Source: Chloroflexota bacterium
GTDB lineage: Bacteria > Chloroflexota > Dehalococcoidia > UBA2979
DNA: 64,000 bases
Reading direction: 5' to 3'
Assembly: GCA_026713865.1 (NCBI GenBank)
Contig: JAPONQ010000087.1
Span: forward strand, 57,594 to 121,593
Shown: positions 8,556 to 17,635 of the stretch, piece by piece
Position numbering within the stretch: position 1 is the first letter of the stretch
Layout of the letters: each line of letters begins with the position of its first letter
The notes under the pieces: model-generated
Databases searched by the model: none
Told to the model about the DNA's origin: nothing
The model's input: the letters and a program-made list of their open reading frames with translations, nothing else
Program-made: the position numbers and the translations under genes

Positions 8556-10100
8556 ATGATCCGGCCGGACGCGGTCGACTACCGGGGGCACCGCGTGGTG
8601 GGGGCGCGGCTGGCGGAGCCGGGGCTCGACGACGAGATCGGCTTCCACTCCTCGGAGCGCGAGCGGCCGCTGCTCCGCCACTACCACGCGCTCGACCGCG
8701 CCCAGCTCGTGGTGCTGGTCGAGCGAGGGCTCGTGGCGCCGGCGGACGGCGCGCGGATGGCGGCGGCTCTGCGCCGCTTCGTGGAGCCCGGCATCGAGGC
8801 CGGCTACCTCGCGCTCGGCGCCGGCATGCACTCCGGCGAGGTCGCCGTCATCTCGGACCTCGGAGAGGAGGTCGGCGGACGGCTCGAGGCCGGGCGCGCC
8901 TCGGGCGAGGTGGTGCAGGTGGCGTGGCGCCTGATGGAGGCCGCCGCCCTGCGCACGCTGCTCGCCGCGCTCGCGAGGGCGCGGGGCGTGCTGCTCGATC
9001 AGGCCGCCGCCCACACGACCAGCGTCATGCCCGGCTACACGCACAGCCAGCACGCGCAGGTCGTCACGCTCGCGCACGTGCTCCTAGCCTGGGAGGCGGG
9101 CCTCGCCCGCTGCTTCGAGCGCGGCGCGGAGGCGCACGCCCGCGTGAACCGGAGCCCCGCCGGCAGCGGAAACATGAGCGGCAGCGACCAGCAGCTCGAC
9201 CGCGCCCGCGCGGCCGAGTTGCTGGGTTTTGACGGGCCGCTCGAGAACACCTACGACGCGATACAGCACAACGATCACGCCATCGAGTGCCTCGGCCTGC
9301 TCGCCACGCTCGGCTCGCTCATCACGCGCTGGGCCCAGGATCTCTATCTCTACGGCTCGCAGGAGGTCGCGATGCTGGAGGTGCCCGACCGCTTCTGCGG
9401 GACGAGTGCGCTCATGCCCCAGAAGAAGAACCCCCGGCTGCTGGAGTACCTGCAGGGCGCGTCGGCCTCGGCGCTCGGCGGCCTGACCACGGCGATCCTG
9501 GTGGAGAAGACGCCCTCGGGCGGGGCGATCGTCGAACGAACGCTCTTCGTGGAGGCGCTCGCCCGGGGCTTCGGCGAAGCGGAGCGCAACCTCGGCTGGC
9601 TCGCCCTCGCCGTCTCCGAGTCGCGGTGGGACCTGGAGCGGATGCGGGAGCTCGCCCGCACGCACGGCGCCACCGCGAGCACGCTCGCCTCGACGCTCGC
9701 CCGCGAGCGGGGGTGGGCGTGGCGAACGGCGCACGAGGTCGTCGGCACCGCCGTGCGCCTCGCATCGGAGCGTGGCGTCGCGGCCGGCGAGATCACCTCC
9801 GCCCTGCTCGACGAGGCATCGGAGCTCTACTGCGGCGAGCCGGCGGGCCTGAGCGAGGGGAGCGTGCAGGAGGCGCTCGATCCGCTCACCGCGGCGAGGC
9901 GCCACGACCTGCTCGGAGGGCCGGCTCCGGAGGAGAGCGAGCGGTTGCTGCCCGGGCGCCGCGCCGCGCTCGCGCGCGACGGGGAGTTCGTCGCGGCGCT
10001 CGCCGCGCGCACCGGTGCCGCCGAGCGGGCGCTCGATGACGCCTTCGATCGGATCGCCCGCGGAGAGCCGGCAAGCGAGGCGGCGGAGCCGGAGTCGTGA
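8556..10100 (+). CDS. argH: Argininosuccinate lyase-like protein (ASL/fumarase superfamily)
   Basis: 514 residues from ATG 8556, preceded by GAGAGGGGG. The superfamily signature is GTSALMPQKKNP near residue 285. Also seen are MPGYTHSQHAQVVTLAH, SPAGSGNMSGS, and HNDHAIE in the helical core. Argininosuccinate lyase splits argininosuccinate into arginine and fumarate in the cytosol. The expected partner argG is absent; the next genes are purE and purK, and the purine enzyme PurB belongs to the same superfamily. The start HSSERERPLL differs from typical ArgH and the protein is some 40-50 residues longer, so a paralogue acting on another substrate is possible. The frame is open far upstream, but that part is a shadow of the binding-protein gene. 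Confidence 0.75.
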   Translation: MIRPDAVDYRGHRVVGARLAEPGLDDEIGFHSSERERPLLRHYHALDRAQLVVLVERGLVAPADGARMAAALRRFVEPGIEAGYLALGAGMHSGEVAVISDLGEEVGGRLEAGRASGEVVQVAWRLMEAAALRTLLAALARARGVLLDQAAAHTTSVMPGYTHSQHAQVVTLAHVLLAWEAGLARCFERGAEAHARVNRSPAGSGNMSGSDQQLDRARAAELLGFDGPLENTYDAIQHNDHAIECLGLLATLGSLITRWAQDLYLYGSQEVAMLEVPDRFCGTSALMPQKKNPRLLEYLQGASASALGGLTTAILVEKTPSGGAIVERTLFVEALARGFGEAERNLGWLALAVSESRWDLERMRELARTHGATASTLASTLARERGWAWRTAHEVVGTAVRLASERGVAAGEITSALLDEASELYCGEPAGLSEGSVQEALDPLTAARRHDLLGGPAPEESERLLPGRRAALARDGEFVAALAARTGAAERALDDAFDRIARGEPASEAAEPES

Positions 10101-10171
10101 GGGCCGGGGCGACGGCGGCCACGGCCGCGGGCTCCGTCGAGGCCGCCACGGCCCGGTGCTAGACTGCCGCC

Positions 10172-10663
10172 ATGCAGCCCCTCGCCGGGATCATCATGGG
10201 CTCCTCCTCCGACTGGGAGACGATGCGCCACGCCGCCGAGGTGCTCGAGGAGCTCGGCGTGCCGCACGAGGTGCGCGTCGTCTCGGCGCACCGCACCCCC
10301 GACCTGCTCTTCGAGTACGCGTCGACGGCCCGCGAGCGCGGGCTTGAGGTGATCGTGGCGGGCGCGGGGGGCTCGGCGCACCTCCCGGGGATGACCGCCG
10401 CGAAGACCCCCCTGCCCGTGATCGGGGTGCCGGTGGAGTCGAAGGCACTGAGCGGGCTCGACTCGCTGCTCTCGATCGTCCAGATGCCGGCGGGCGTGCC
10501 GGTCGCGACGGTCGCCATCGGCCCGGCCGGCGCCCGCAACGCCGGCCTCCTCGCCGCGGCGATCCTCGCCTCCGGACGGCCCGACATCAGCGAGGCGCTC
10601 GACCGCTACCGCGAGCGCCAGACCGCCGGCGTTCTCGCCCGGCCGGATCCCCGCCAAGGCTGA
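10172..10663 (+). CDS. purE: N5-carboxyaminoimidazole ribonucleotide mutase PurE
   Basis: 163 residues, the normal length for class I PurE. The signature [13 protein letters not shown] is near the N-terminus, followed by VSAHRTPD with the catalytic His40 and the [11 protein letters not shown] phosphate-binding loop. The enzyme converts N5-CAIR to CAIR in de novo purine synthesis, and works with PurK, encoded 3 bp downstream. A single ATG at 10172 fits the family start. Confidence 0.97.
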   Translation: MQPLAGIIMGSSSDWETMRHAAEVLEELGVPHEVRVVSAHRTPDLLFEYASTARERGLEVIVAGAGGSAHLPGMTAAKTPLPVIGVPVESKALSGLDSLLSIVQMPAGVPVATVAIGPAGARNAGLLAAAILASGRPDISEALDRYRERQTAGVLARPDPRQG

Positions 10664-10666
10664 GGC

Positions 10667-11764
10667 GTGCGTATCGGCGTGATCGGGGCCGGCCAGCTCG
10701 GGCGCATGCTCGTCCTGGCCGGACGGCCGCTCGGCATCGACTTCCTCCTCTACGACCCGGCGGCCGACGCCTCGGGCGGGCGCGTCGCGCCGCTCGTCGT
10801 GGGGCGCTTCGACGACCGCCGCGCGCTCGAGCGCTTCGCCGCGCAGGTCGACGTGGTGACCTTCGACTGGGAGAACGTCCCCGCCGACTCCCTGCGCGCC
10901 CTGCGCGGCCGCGTCGCCGTGCGGCCGCCGGCGCGCTCGCTCGCGGTCTCGCAGGACCGGCTCGCCGAGAAGCGCCTCTTCCGCCGACTCGGCGTCGCGA
11001 CCGCCCCCTTCGCCGCCGTGAACTCCCGTGCGGGGCTCAGGCGCGCCGTCGGCCGCGTCGGCCTGCCCGGGGTGCTGAAGACGCGCCGGCTCGGCTACGA
11101 CGGAAAGGGCCAGGCGTGGCTGAAGCGCCCCGACGACGTCGAGACGGCCTACGCGGCGCTGGGCGGGCGGCCTCTGATCTACGAGGCGCGCGTCCCCTTC
11201 CGCCGCGAGCTCTCGCTGCTCTCGGTGCGCGGAGCCGACGGCGCGATCGCGCACTACCCGCTCGCCGAGAACCGCCACGAGCAGGGCATCCTCCGGCTCA
11301 GCTCCGCCCCCTACCGGGACGGCTCGCTGCAGGCGCAGGCCGAGGCGCACCTCGAGGCGCTGCTGGCCCGGCTGCGCTACGTCGGCGTGCTCGGGGTGGA
11401 GTTCTTCGAGGCGGAGGGTCGCCTCATCGCGAACGAGACCGCGGCGCGCGTGCACAACTCGGGCCACTGGACCATCGAGGGCTCGGTGACGAGCCAGTTC
11501 GAGAACCACGTCCGCGCCCTCGCGGGTCTCCCGCTCGGCGGCACCGCCGCGCGGGGCCACGCGGCGATGGTGAACTTCATCGGCCGGCTCCCGGACGCCG
11601 CACAGGTGCTGGCCGTGCCGGGGGCGCACCTGCACGACTACGAGAAGAGCCCGCGACCCGGCCGCAAGGTCGGGCACGCCACCGTGGTTGCGGGAAGCGC
11701 CCGCGAGCGCGACCGCGGGGCGAGGCGGCTGCTGGATCTGGGGCGGCGCGCGCTCGACGAGTAG
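10667..11764 (+). CDS. purK: 5-(carboxyamino)imidazole ribonucleotide synthase PurK
   Basis: 365 residues, starting at GTG 10667, only 3 bp after purE. It shows the ATP-grasp biotin-carboxylase-like fold: N-terminal GVIGAGQLGRML, then LKTRRLGYDGKGQ, the VPFRRELSLL strand, and the metal-binding EFFEAEGRLIANETAARVHNSG region (shown in the pattern E-x3-N-E-x3-R-x-H-N-S-G). PurK makes N5-CAIR from AIR, bicarbonate and ATP, supplying PurE. The near-overlap suggests co-transcription and translational coupling. Confidence 0.97.
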   Translation: MRIGVIGAGQLGRMLVLAGRPLGIDFLLYDPAADASGGRVAPLVVGRFDDRRALERFAAQVDVVTFDWENVPADSLRALRGRVAVRPPARSLAVSQDRLAEKRLFRRLGVATAPFAAVNSRAGLRRAVGRVGLPGVLKTRRLGYDGKGQAWLKRPDDVETAYAALGGRPLIYEARVPFRRELSLLSVRGADGAIAHYPLAENRHEQGILRLSSAPYRDGSLQAQAEAHLEALLARLRYVGVLGVEFFEAEGRLIANETAARVHNSGHWTIEGSVTSQFENHVRALAGLPLGGTAARGHAAMVNFIGRLPDAAQVLAVPGAHLHDYEKSPRPGRKVGHATVVAGSARERDRGARRLLDLGRRALDE

Positions 11765-11769
11765 CCCGA

Positions 11770-11787
11770 CCGGCCGCCGCCGGCCGG
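11770..11787. terminator. Hairpin between purK and the GNAT gene
   Basis: CCGGCCG and CGGCCGG form a 7-bp stem with a CCGC loop, 5 bases after purK and just after the end of the convergent GNAT gene. No T tract follows. Confidence 0.4.
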
Positions 11788-11797
11788 GACGCCCGGG

Positions 11798-12478
11798 TCA
11801 GTACGTGCCGACCAGCGGGTCGGGCGGCCCGAGGCTGAGCACGTCGAGCCGCGCGCGGAACGCGTCGACGTCGAGGCTCATGATCTGCAGGTCGTGCAGC
11901 ACGCCATCGCGGTCGATCGCATGGCGCGCGAGCCGCGCCTCGCGGCGGAAGCCCATGCGCGAGAAGACGGCGATCGCCGCGCGCTGGTCGGTGGTCATCT
12001 GCGCCATCATCTTCTTGACGCCGAGCTGCCTGGCGAGCGCGAACGCCTGCTCGGTGAGCAGACGGCCGAGGTGACGCCCGCGCATCGACTCCGAGACCAG
12101 GACGCGCAGCTCCGCCACGTGGCGCGTCCAGTGCAGTCCCTCGCGTCCCACGGTCGCGACGCCCACGATCTCGTCGCCCCGAAGGCCGAGCACCGTGACG
12201 TACTGGCCCGCCTCCACGAGCTCGAGCCACGCGTGCACGTGGTCGGGGTTCGTGATGTCGCGCCGGAGGAAGAGCAGATCGTGCTCCGGCAGCTCGCGCG
12301 CGAACGCGAGCAGCGCCTCCTGGTCCCCCAGGGTCGCGAGCCGCAGGGTGACCGTCGCGTCTCCCAGCGCAATCTGCGCCGGGTAGTCCAGAGGCTCCTG
12401 CGCCTGCGCCTCGACCTGCTCCGACACGACCCACGCGTGGCCGCCGAGCAGGCGACCCAGAAGACTACCGATACCCAT
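11798..12478 (-). CDS. GNAT family N-acetyltransferase
   Basis: 226 residues from ATG 12478; a GTG directly before it would add one residue. The acetyl-CoA site is visible as LRVLVSESMRGRHLGRLL near residues 125-142, the R/Q-x-x-G-x-G/A-like loop of GNAT proteins. AIAVFSRMGFRREARL then marks the C-terminal strand-helix. Residues 1-35 are an extra N-terminal segment (MGIGSLLGRLLGGHAWVVSE). The protein acetylates an unknown amine or protein substrate. It is the last gene of a minus-strand group of four and convergent with purK. Confidence 0.85.
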   Translation of the reverse strand: MGIGSLLGRLLGGHAWVVSEQVEAQAQEPLDYPAQIALGDATVTLRLATLGDQEALLAFARELPEHDLLFLRRDITNPDHVHAWLELVEAGQYVTVLGLRGDEIVGVATVGREGLHWTRHVAELRVLVSESMRGRHLGRLLTEQAFALARQLGVKKMMAQMTTDQRAAIAVFSRMGFRREARLARHAIDRDGVLHDLQIMSLDVDAFRARLDVLSLGPPDPLVGTY

Positions 12479-12560
12479 CACGCACTCTCCACCGCATCAC
12501 CCTGCCATGGTAGGGCAGAGGTCCCCGTCTTGACACCCCGGACCGGGCCCGCGCGCCGCC

Positions 12561-13376
12561 TCAGGGCCGGCAGTAGTCGGCGACCTCGCGCACGAAGGTC
12601 GCCTGATCGTAGAGCGGGTGTGCCTCCCCGCCGGCGACGATCTTGAGCTCGGCGCTCGGGACCAGATCGGCGACGTGCGCGATGTTCTTCACGAAGGCGT
12701 CGGCCTCGCTGCAGAGCACCAGGGTCGGCACCGAGACGAGCGGGAGCCTCGCCTTCGAGTCCCAGCGGAAGAGGGCGCGCAGCGCCATGCTCGTCCGCGG
12801 ACCCGGCTTGATGTAATCGATGAAGAGCGCCGTCGAGCCGCCGGGCCCGTAGCGCTGGACGCCGGCGTGGCTGTCCCACGCCGCGAGCAGGCCCGAGCCG
12901 TCCTCGCCCGCGTCCCAGTCGGCGAAGAAGGGCGCGTCGACCTGCGCCAGCCGCGTCGCCGGGTTGCGCCAGAAGGGCATGCCCGAGATCACGAGCTTGC
13001 GGAAGCGCTGCGGCTGGAGGATCGCCGCCTCGGAGGCGATCACCGACCCGGTGTGGTGGCCGACCACGGCCGGCTGGTCCAGCCCGAGCGAGTCGAAGGC
13101 CTCCAGCAGCACGCGGGCGTAGTCCGGGATCTCGAGCACGCGGTCGGCGGGGGCGGGGTCGGAGTCGCCCTGGCCGAGCGTGTCGAGCGCGTAGATCGTG
13201 AACTCGCGGGCGAGGTCGGGGATCACCCCGAAGAACATGCGCGAGGAGAGCCACGTGTTGTGGAGCAGCACGAGCGGCGGGCCGCTGCCGGCCGTGCGGT
13301 AGTGGATCTGCCCGAGCGAGGTATCGGCGAAGCCGCGCGTGAGCGTCGTCCCCTCCGCCAGTACGCCGTAGGTCAC
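12561..13376 (-). CDS. Alpha/beta hydrolase-fold protein with a non-serine nucleophile elbow
   Basis: 271 residues from GTG 13376, preceded by GGAGGAGGT. The fold is clear: PPLVLLHNTWLSSRMFF (strand 3 and oxyanion loop), IYALDTLGQGDS, the elbow VVGHHTGSVIASE and a C-terminal His in GGEAHPL. In the elbow pattern G-x-Nu-x-G the nucleophile position is His108 with Thr109 after it, not Ser or Asp. The usual HG oxyanion motif is also changed to HNT. It may use another mechanism or be a C-C bond hydrolase-like or non-hydrolytic member. The hydrolase at 23541 has the same kind of elbow. It lies downstream of a luciferase-like oxidoreductase gene on the same strand. Confidence 0.85.
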   Translation of the reverse strand: MTYGVLAEGTTLTRGFADTSLGQIHYRTAGSGPPLVLLHNTWLSSRMFFGVIPDLAREFTIYALDTLGQGDSDPAPADRVLEIPDYARVLLEAFDSLGLDQPAVVGHHTGSVIASEAAILQPQRFRKLVISGMPFWRNPATRLAQVDAPFFADWDAGEDGSGLLAAWDSHAGVQRYGPGGSTALFIDYIKPGPRTSMALRALFRWDSKARLPLVSVPTLVLCSEADAFVKNIAHVADLVPSAELKIVAGGEAHPLYDQATFVREVADYCRP

Positions 13377-13499
13377 CGGTCACCTCCTCCGCGCCGCGCG
13401 CCCGCCACGGCCGCGCCCGTGTACGCGCATACGTAGTGCAGGGGCGCCCGCTTGTCCAGTCCCCGCAACCGGCAAGGTACTTGCCGGCGCGGTACTCCG

Positions 13500-14450
13500 T
13501 CAGCCGGCGGCGGCCGTCCGCGCGCGCTCGTTCCACGAGGCGACGACCGGGAGCACCTCCGCGACGAGGCGGCGGCTCTGCTCGAGCATGCCGGCGTCGT
13601 CCCCGGCGAGCGGCCGCAGCACGAACTTCGAGACCCCGGCCTCCACGAAGCTCTCGAGGCGCGCGAGGATCGCGCCGGCGTCGCCGACGGCGAGGTAGTC
13701 GTCGAGGAGATCCCCGCCCAGGCGCCGGAGCGGAGCCGCGGCCTGCTCGACGGCGGCATCGTCCCGGCTGCCGAAGCGGAAGGCGAAGGTCGCGCCGTAG
13801 TGGTCGTCGTCGAGGGGACGGCCCGCCTCCGACGACGCGCGCCGGATCGCGGCGACGGTCTCGCGGGTCTGCGCCACCGTCTGCAGCCCGCCCAGCCAGC
13901 CGGTGCCGACGCGCGCGGTGCGGCGGATCGCCGCCTCCGAGGCGCCGCCGATCCAGAGCGGCAGCGGCTGCTGCACCGGCCCCGGCGCGATCGTGAGGCC
14001 GCGCACGGAGTAGTACTCGCCGCGGAAGCTGACGTCGCTCTCCGACCAGAGCCGCGTCAGGAGCTCGAGCGCCTCGTCGGCGCGGGCGCCGCGGAAGCGG
14101 GGGGAGAGTCCCGCGGCCTCCCAGTCCGCCGACCGGGCGTTCCCGACGCCGAACGCGGGGAGCAGACGCCCGCCGGAGAGGTGGTCGATGGTGGCGCACT
14201 GCTTCGCGACGAGCAGCGGATCGCGCAGCGGGAGCACCACGACGTTCATCCCGAACTTGAGGCGCTCGGTGCCGCCGGCGAGCGCGGCCATCAGCGCCAT
14301 CGGCTCGAGCGCCGGCTGGGGCGAGACCAGCCGATCGCTCTGCCACAGGGAGTCGACGCCGCCGGCCTCGCAGAGCTCGACCCAGCGCCAGAAGGCCCGC
14401 GCCCCGGAGAAGGGATAGGCCGCGAGGCCGAGACCGACGCCGATACTCAT
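13500..14450 (-). CDS. LLM class flavin-dependent oxidoreductase
   Basis: 316 residues from ATG 14450. It has the bacterial luciferase-like TIM barrel: IGVGLGLAAYPF, FGMNVVVLPLRDPLLVAKQ, then IDHLSGGRLLPAFGVG and PLPLWIGGASEAAIRRTAR. Members use FMNH2 or F420H2 to oxidise or reduce small organic molecules; neither cofactor nor substrate can be fixed by eye. It is flanked by a Dabb protein and a hydrolase on the same strand, a grouping that fits degradation of an organic compound. Two more members are at 19649 and 32337. Confidence 0.9.
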   Translation of the reverse strand: MSIGVGLGLAAYPFSGARAFWRWVELCEAGGVDSLWQSDRLVSPQPALEPMALMAALAGGTERLKFGMNVVVLPLRDPLLVAKQCATIDHLSGGRLLPAFGVGNARSADWEAAGLSPRFRGARADEALELLTRLWSESDVSFRGEYYSVRGLTIAPGPVQQPLPLWIGGASEAAIRRTARVGTGWLGGLQTVAQTRETVAAIRRASSEAGRPLDDDHYGATFAFRFGSRDDAAVEQAAAPLRRLGGDLLDDYLAVGDAGAILARLESFVEAGVSKFVLRPLAGDDAGMLEQSRRLVAEVLPVVASWNERARTAAAG

Positions 14451-14497
14451 CCGGGAGACCCTCCGCGCTCCGCGCGCGCTCGCCGCCTGCGCGGCGC

Positions 14498-14815
14498 CTA
14501 CTCCTCGGGCGTCTCCCCGATGTCGTAGTCGACGCCGGAGATCGCGGAGACGATCGGCACGAGCTTCTCCGCGACGATGCGGTCGTGCTGCTCGCCCTGC
14601 GAGTACTCGCGGTAGGCCGAGCGCGTGGCGAAGTCCATCGTCATCACCCAGTCGTAGCGACGGCCCCGGCGCGACTCGGAGATGTTGCGGCCCATCGAGA
14701 TCGCGAGCATTCCCGGCATGCTGTCGTGGATCGCCCGGAAGCCGCGCTCGACGTCGGCGACCTGCTCGTCCGTCGTGCCCTCCTTGAACCCCAGGCAGAT
14801 GATGTGGCGGTGCAT
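14498..14815 (-). CDS. Dabb family (stress-responsive alpha/beta barrel) protein
   Basis: 105 residues from ATG 14815, preceded by AAGGGGGAG. The opening HRHIICLGFKEGTTDEQV, the mid-section PGMLAISMGRNIS and YDWVMTMDF, and the end ending YDIGETPEE match the dimeric ferredoxin-like Dabb fold. Such proteins are small cytosolic dimers; some are cyclases or dehalogenase-like, many are uncharacterised. The longer frame upstream of ATG 14815 is Arg/Pro-rich and not protein-like, so it is excluded. Probably the first gene of the minus-strand group ending at the GNAT gene. Confidence 0.85.
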   Translation of the reverse strand: MHRHIICLGFKEGTTDEQVADVERGFRAIHDSMPGMLAISMGRNISESRRGRRYDWVMTMDFATRSAYREYSQGEQHDRIVAEKLVPIVSAISGVDYDIGETPEE

Positions 14816-15047
14816 CGCTCCCCCTTCCCGTTGCGCCCGCATGCTACGGCCCCGGGCCGCCGGGCCGCGAGCGCGCCGTCCGCCCGACCGCCGCCGGGGC
14901 GGCGGGGGGTTACCCTCTCCGTACAATGGGACCGCGCCCCGGTCGAGCGCCGGGGCCGGACCGTAGCGGCCGCCCCGAGGCCGCATCCCCGGGGCGGCCG
15001 AGCCGCGTGACGGGTGACGGGGCCGTGACGACGACGAGCAGACGTTC

Positions 15048-16496
15048 GTGACCTCCGCCCCCGACGGCGCCTCCCAGGGCCCGGGGTACGATCTCTTCGT
15101 GATCGGATCGGGCCCCGCGGGTCAGCGCGGGGCGATCCAGGCGGCGAAGCTGGGACGCCGCGTCGGGCTCGCCGAGATGCAGGGCGCGCTCGGCGGCGTC
15201 TGCATCAACACCGGGACGATCCCGAGCAAGACGCTCCGGCAGGCCGTCATGGAGCTCTACTCCGCGCGCGAGCGAGAGGAGGGCCTCGCCCTCAGCGCGC
15301 GCTCCGTCGACATGAGCAGTCTCGTCTCCCGGGTCAACCACGTGATGCAGAACGAGCAGGAGCTCGCGAAGCGCCACCTCGAGCGCAACGGCGTCGAGGT
15401 GCACTGGGCGCGCGCCTCGCTCGTCGGACCCCACCGCGTGCGGCTCGAGCCGGCCCGGCCGGAGGGAGGGCCGGCGGTCGAGGTGCACGCCGACCACATC
15501 CTGATCGCCACCGGGTCGACCGCCACGCGCAGCCCGGAGATCCCCTTCGACGGCGACCACGTGCTGACCAGCGACGACGTGCTGGAACTCGAGCGCGCCC
15601 CGCGCTCGCTCGCGGTGGTCGGCGCCGGCGTGATCGGGGCGGAGTACGCGAGCATCTTCGCCGCCCTCGGCGTCCGCGTCGTGCTCGTCGACAAGGCGCC
15701 CGCGCTGCTCCCCTTCGTCGACGACGAGATCATCGCCGCCCTCACCTACCAGCTGCGCCGACACCACGTGACGATGCGCCTCGGCGAGGAGGTCTCGCGG
15801 GTCGAGATCGTCGAGCGCGGCGGCGAGAGGCGCGTGCGGCTCGGGCTCGCCTCCGGGAAGCAGATCATCGCCGAGCGCGTGCTCTACAGCATCGGGCGCT
15901 CCGGGGCGACCGCCGGTCTCGGGCTCGAGGCGCTCGGGATCGAGCCCGACCAGAGGGGACGGGTCTCGGCCGACGAGTACGGCCGCACCTCCCTCCCGCA
16001 CATCTACGCGGCCGGCGACGTGATCGGCTTTCCGGCGCTCGCCGCCACCTCGATGGAGCAGGGGCGCCTCGCCGCGGCCCACGCCTTCGGCGGGGCGATC
16101 CACCTGCAGCCGGAGCTCTTCCCCTACGGCATCTACACGATCCCGGAGATCTCGATGGTCGGGCGCACCGAGGCCGAGCTGACCGAGGCCGGTGTGCCCT
16201 ACGAGGTCGGGCTCGCCCGCTACGGGGAGATCGCGCGCGGGCAGATCGTGGGCGACGTCTCGGGGCTGCTGAAGCTGCTCGTGCACCTCGAGACGCACGA
16301 GGTGCTCGGCGTGCACATCATCGGCGAGGGGGCCTCCGAGCTCGTCCATATCGGGCAGATGGTGATGGGGCTGCGGGGCGTGGTGGACTACTTCTCGGAG
16401 ACGGTCTTCAACTACCCGACCTTCGCCGAGTGCTACAAGACCGCCGCCCTCGACGCTCTCAACCGGCTCGCGGTCGTCGATTCGCTCGAGCTCTAG
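15048..16496 (+). CDS. sthA: Si-specific NAD(P)+ transhydrogenase, soluble
   Basis: 482 residues from GTG 15048. FAD-binding GSGPAG (20-25) is followed by GGVCINTGTIPSKTLR, in which Cys52 is kept but the second redox cysteine of lipoamide dehydrogenases is Thr57. NAD(P)-binding VVGAGVIGAEYASIF and the second FAD motif IYAAGDVIGFPAL follow. The C-terminal dimer domain ends with FNYPTFAECYKTAALDALNRL. Loss of the disulfide pair and this wording are typical of SthA, which equilibrates NADPH and NADH in the cytosol. This would supply or drain NADPH for the many oxidoreductases around it. Confidence 0.92.
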   Translation: MTSAPDGASQGPGYDLFVIGSGPAGQRGAIQAAKLGRRVGLAEMQGALGGVCINTGTIPSKTLRQAVMELYSAREREEGLALSARSVDMSSLVSRVNHVMQNEQELAKRHLERNGVEVHWARASLVGPHRVRLEPARPEGGPAVEVHADHILIATGSTATRSPEIPFDGDHVLTSDDVLELERAPRSLAVVGAGVIGAEYASIFAALGVRVVLVDKAPALLPFVDDEIIAALTYQLRRHHVTMRLGEEVSRVEIVERGGERRVRLGLASGKQIIAERVLYSIGRSGATAGLGLEALGIEPDQRGRVSADEYGRTSLPHIYAAGDVIGFPALAATSMEQGRLAAAHAFGGAIHLQPELFPYGIYTIPEISMVGRTEAELTEAGVPYEVGLARYGEIARGQIVGDVSGLLKLLVHLETHEVLGVHIIGEGASELVHIGQMVMGLRGVVDYFSETVFNYPTFAECYKTAALDALNRLAVVDSLEL

Positions 16497-16500
16497 CCGC

Positions 16501-16525
16501 CCCGGCCGCCGGCCGGCGGCCCGGG
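16501..16525 (+). terminator. GC-rich hairpin after sthA
   Basis: CCCGGCCGCC pairs with GGCGGCC-c-GGG (one bulged C) around a GGCC loop, 5 bases after the sthA stop. No T tract, so it may only attenuate or stabilise the transcript. Confidence 0.3.
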
Positions 16526-16599
16526 CGGCGGGCGCTTGACGGGCGGGCGCGGCGAACGCCGATAATCGCCCGCTCGGCCGGGGACACCGGGGGTGGCGA

Positions 16600-17127
16600 A
16601 TGGAGGCCAGTGGCGCGCGGGCGCTGATCACGCCGGCGATGGAGGCGCGGCGCGGCGTGTGGGGGCCGCCGCGCGCCTCGGCGCCCGTCGAGCGCTACGA
16701 CATCCGCGTCTGGGCGATCGCGGCCTACTGGCCCGAGACGCCGCCCCGCCTCTACTGGGACGACGCGTACGCACGGGCGACGCGCTGGCGGGGCGTCGTC
16801 GCGCCGCAGGACTTCAACCCGTTCGGCTGGCCGGTCGACGGGCGGGGCGAGACCGAGAGCCCGGCCGGCTTCTCCCAGCCGGGGGTGCCTTCGATCAACG
16901 GCGGGCAGAGCGACGAGTACGGCGTCCCGATCCGTCCGGGCGACTGGATCACCGAGCGCTCGCGGCTGCGCGGCTGGGATCACCGCCGGACGCGAATGGG
17001 TCCGACCGTCTTCGTGACCACCGAGGTGGTCTGGCTCAACCAGCGGGGCGAGTTCGTTCGCCGGCGGCTCTCGGTCAACATCCGCTACCACGCGGACGAA
17101 GCCCCGGAGCAGGAGGCCCCGCCGTGA
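16600..17127 (+). CDS. MaoC-like hot-dog fold protein (N-terminal dehydratase-type subunit)
   Basis: 175 residues from ATG 16600. Residues about 35-170 resemble the FAS1-like/MaoC N-terminal hydratase: WAIAAYWPETPPRLYWDDAYA, then VVAPQDFNPFGWPV, SINGGQSDEYGVPIRPGD and RMGPTVFVTTEVVWLNQ. No clear D-x4-H catalytic pair is visible in this half. The next gene overlaps it by 4 bp (GTGA) and encodes a second hot-dog protein, so the two probably form a heteromeric (R)-specific enoyl-CoA hydratase or related enzyme. Confidence 0.75.
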   Translation: MEASGARALITPAMEARRGVWGPPRASAPVERYDIRVWAIAAYWPETPPRLYWDDAYARATRWRGVVAPQDFNPFGWPVDGRGETESPAGFSQPGVPSINGGQSDEYGVPIRPGDWITERSRLRGWDHRRTRMGPTVFVTTEVVWLNQRGEFVRRRLSVNIRYHADEAPEQEAPP

Positions 17128-17606
17128 GCTACCGGGTCACCTTCGACGAGGTCCGCGTCGGCCAGGAGATCCCGCCCTGGTCGCGCACCACCGCTCTCAT
17201 GCACTGGAACCGCTATGCCGCCGCCAACGACGAGTTCGTGCCCTTCCACATGGAGGACGAGGCGGGTGTCGAGGCGGGGGGGAGGGGCGCCTTCGGGATG
17301 GGCAACCTCCGCCACACCTACCTCGTGAACGCCGTGCGCGACTGGGCCGGCGACGAGGCGGAGATCCGCGAGGTCGGTTGCCAGTACCGGGCCTTCAACT
17401 ACCGGGGCGACACGCTCACCTGCTCCGGGCGCGTCGTCGAGACGAGCGTCGAAGCGGGCCGGCAGGGGCCGGTCGGGCTGGTCCGGCTCGAGCTCGTTGT
17501 CACCAACCAGGACGGGACGGTCGCCTCCCCCGGCCATGCTCTCGTCGCTCTCCCGCTCACGCGCGAGGCCGCCCTCGCAAACGCCGCCCACGGCGATCGG
17601 CTATAA
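17124..17606 (+). CDS. MaoC-like hot-dog fold dehydratase, second subunit
   Basis: 160 residues from GTG 17124, overlapping the previous stop codon as GTGA. The motif HWNRYAAANDEFVPFHMEDEAG contains the N-D-x-x-P-x-H pattern of MaoC hydratases (Asp and His as catalytic pair). GAFGMGNLRHTYLVNAVRDW and YRGDTLTCSGRVVE complete the hot-dog fold. The family hydrates enoyl-CoA or acts on hydroxyacyl-CoA. Overlap with the upstream half-domain protein points to translational coupling and a complex. Confidence 0.82.
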   Translation: MSYRVTFDEVRVGQEIPPWSRTTALMHWNRYAAANDEFVPFHMEDEAGVEAGGRGAFGMGNLRHTYLVNAVRDWAGDEAEIREVGCQYRAFNYRGDTLTCSGRVVETSVEAGRQGPVGLVRLELVVTNQDGTVASPGHALVALPLTREAALANAAHGDRL

Positions 17607-17635
17607 CGCGTGCGAGCCGCCCCGGGAGGTGCACC

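Noticed and set aside
15048..16496. Dihydrolipoamide dehydrogenase
   Set aside because: Only one of the two redox cysteines is present, and the motif GGVCINTGTIPSKTLR fits SthA.
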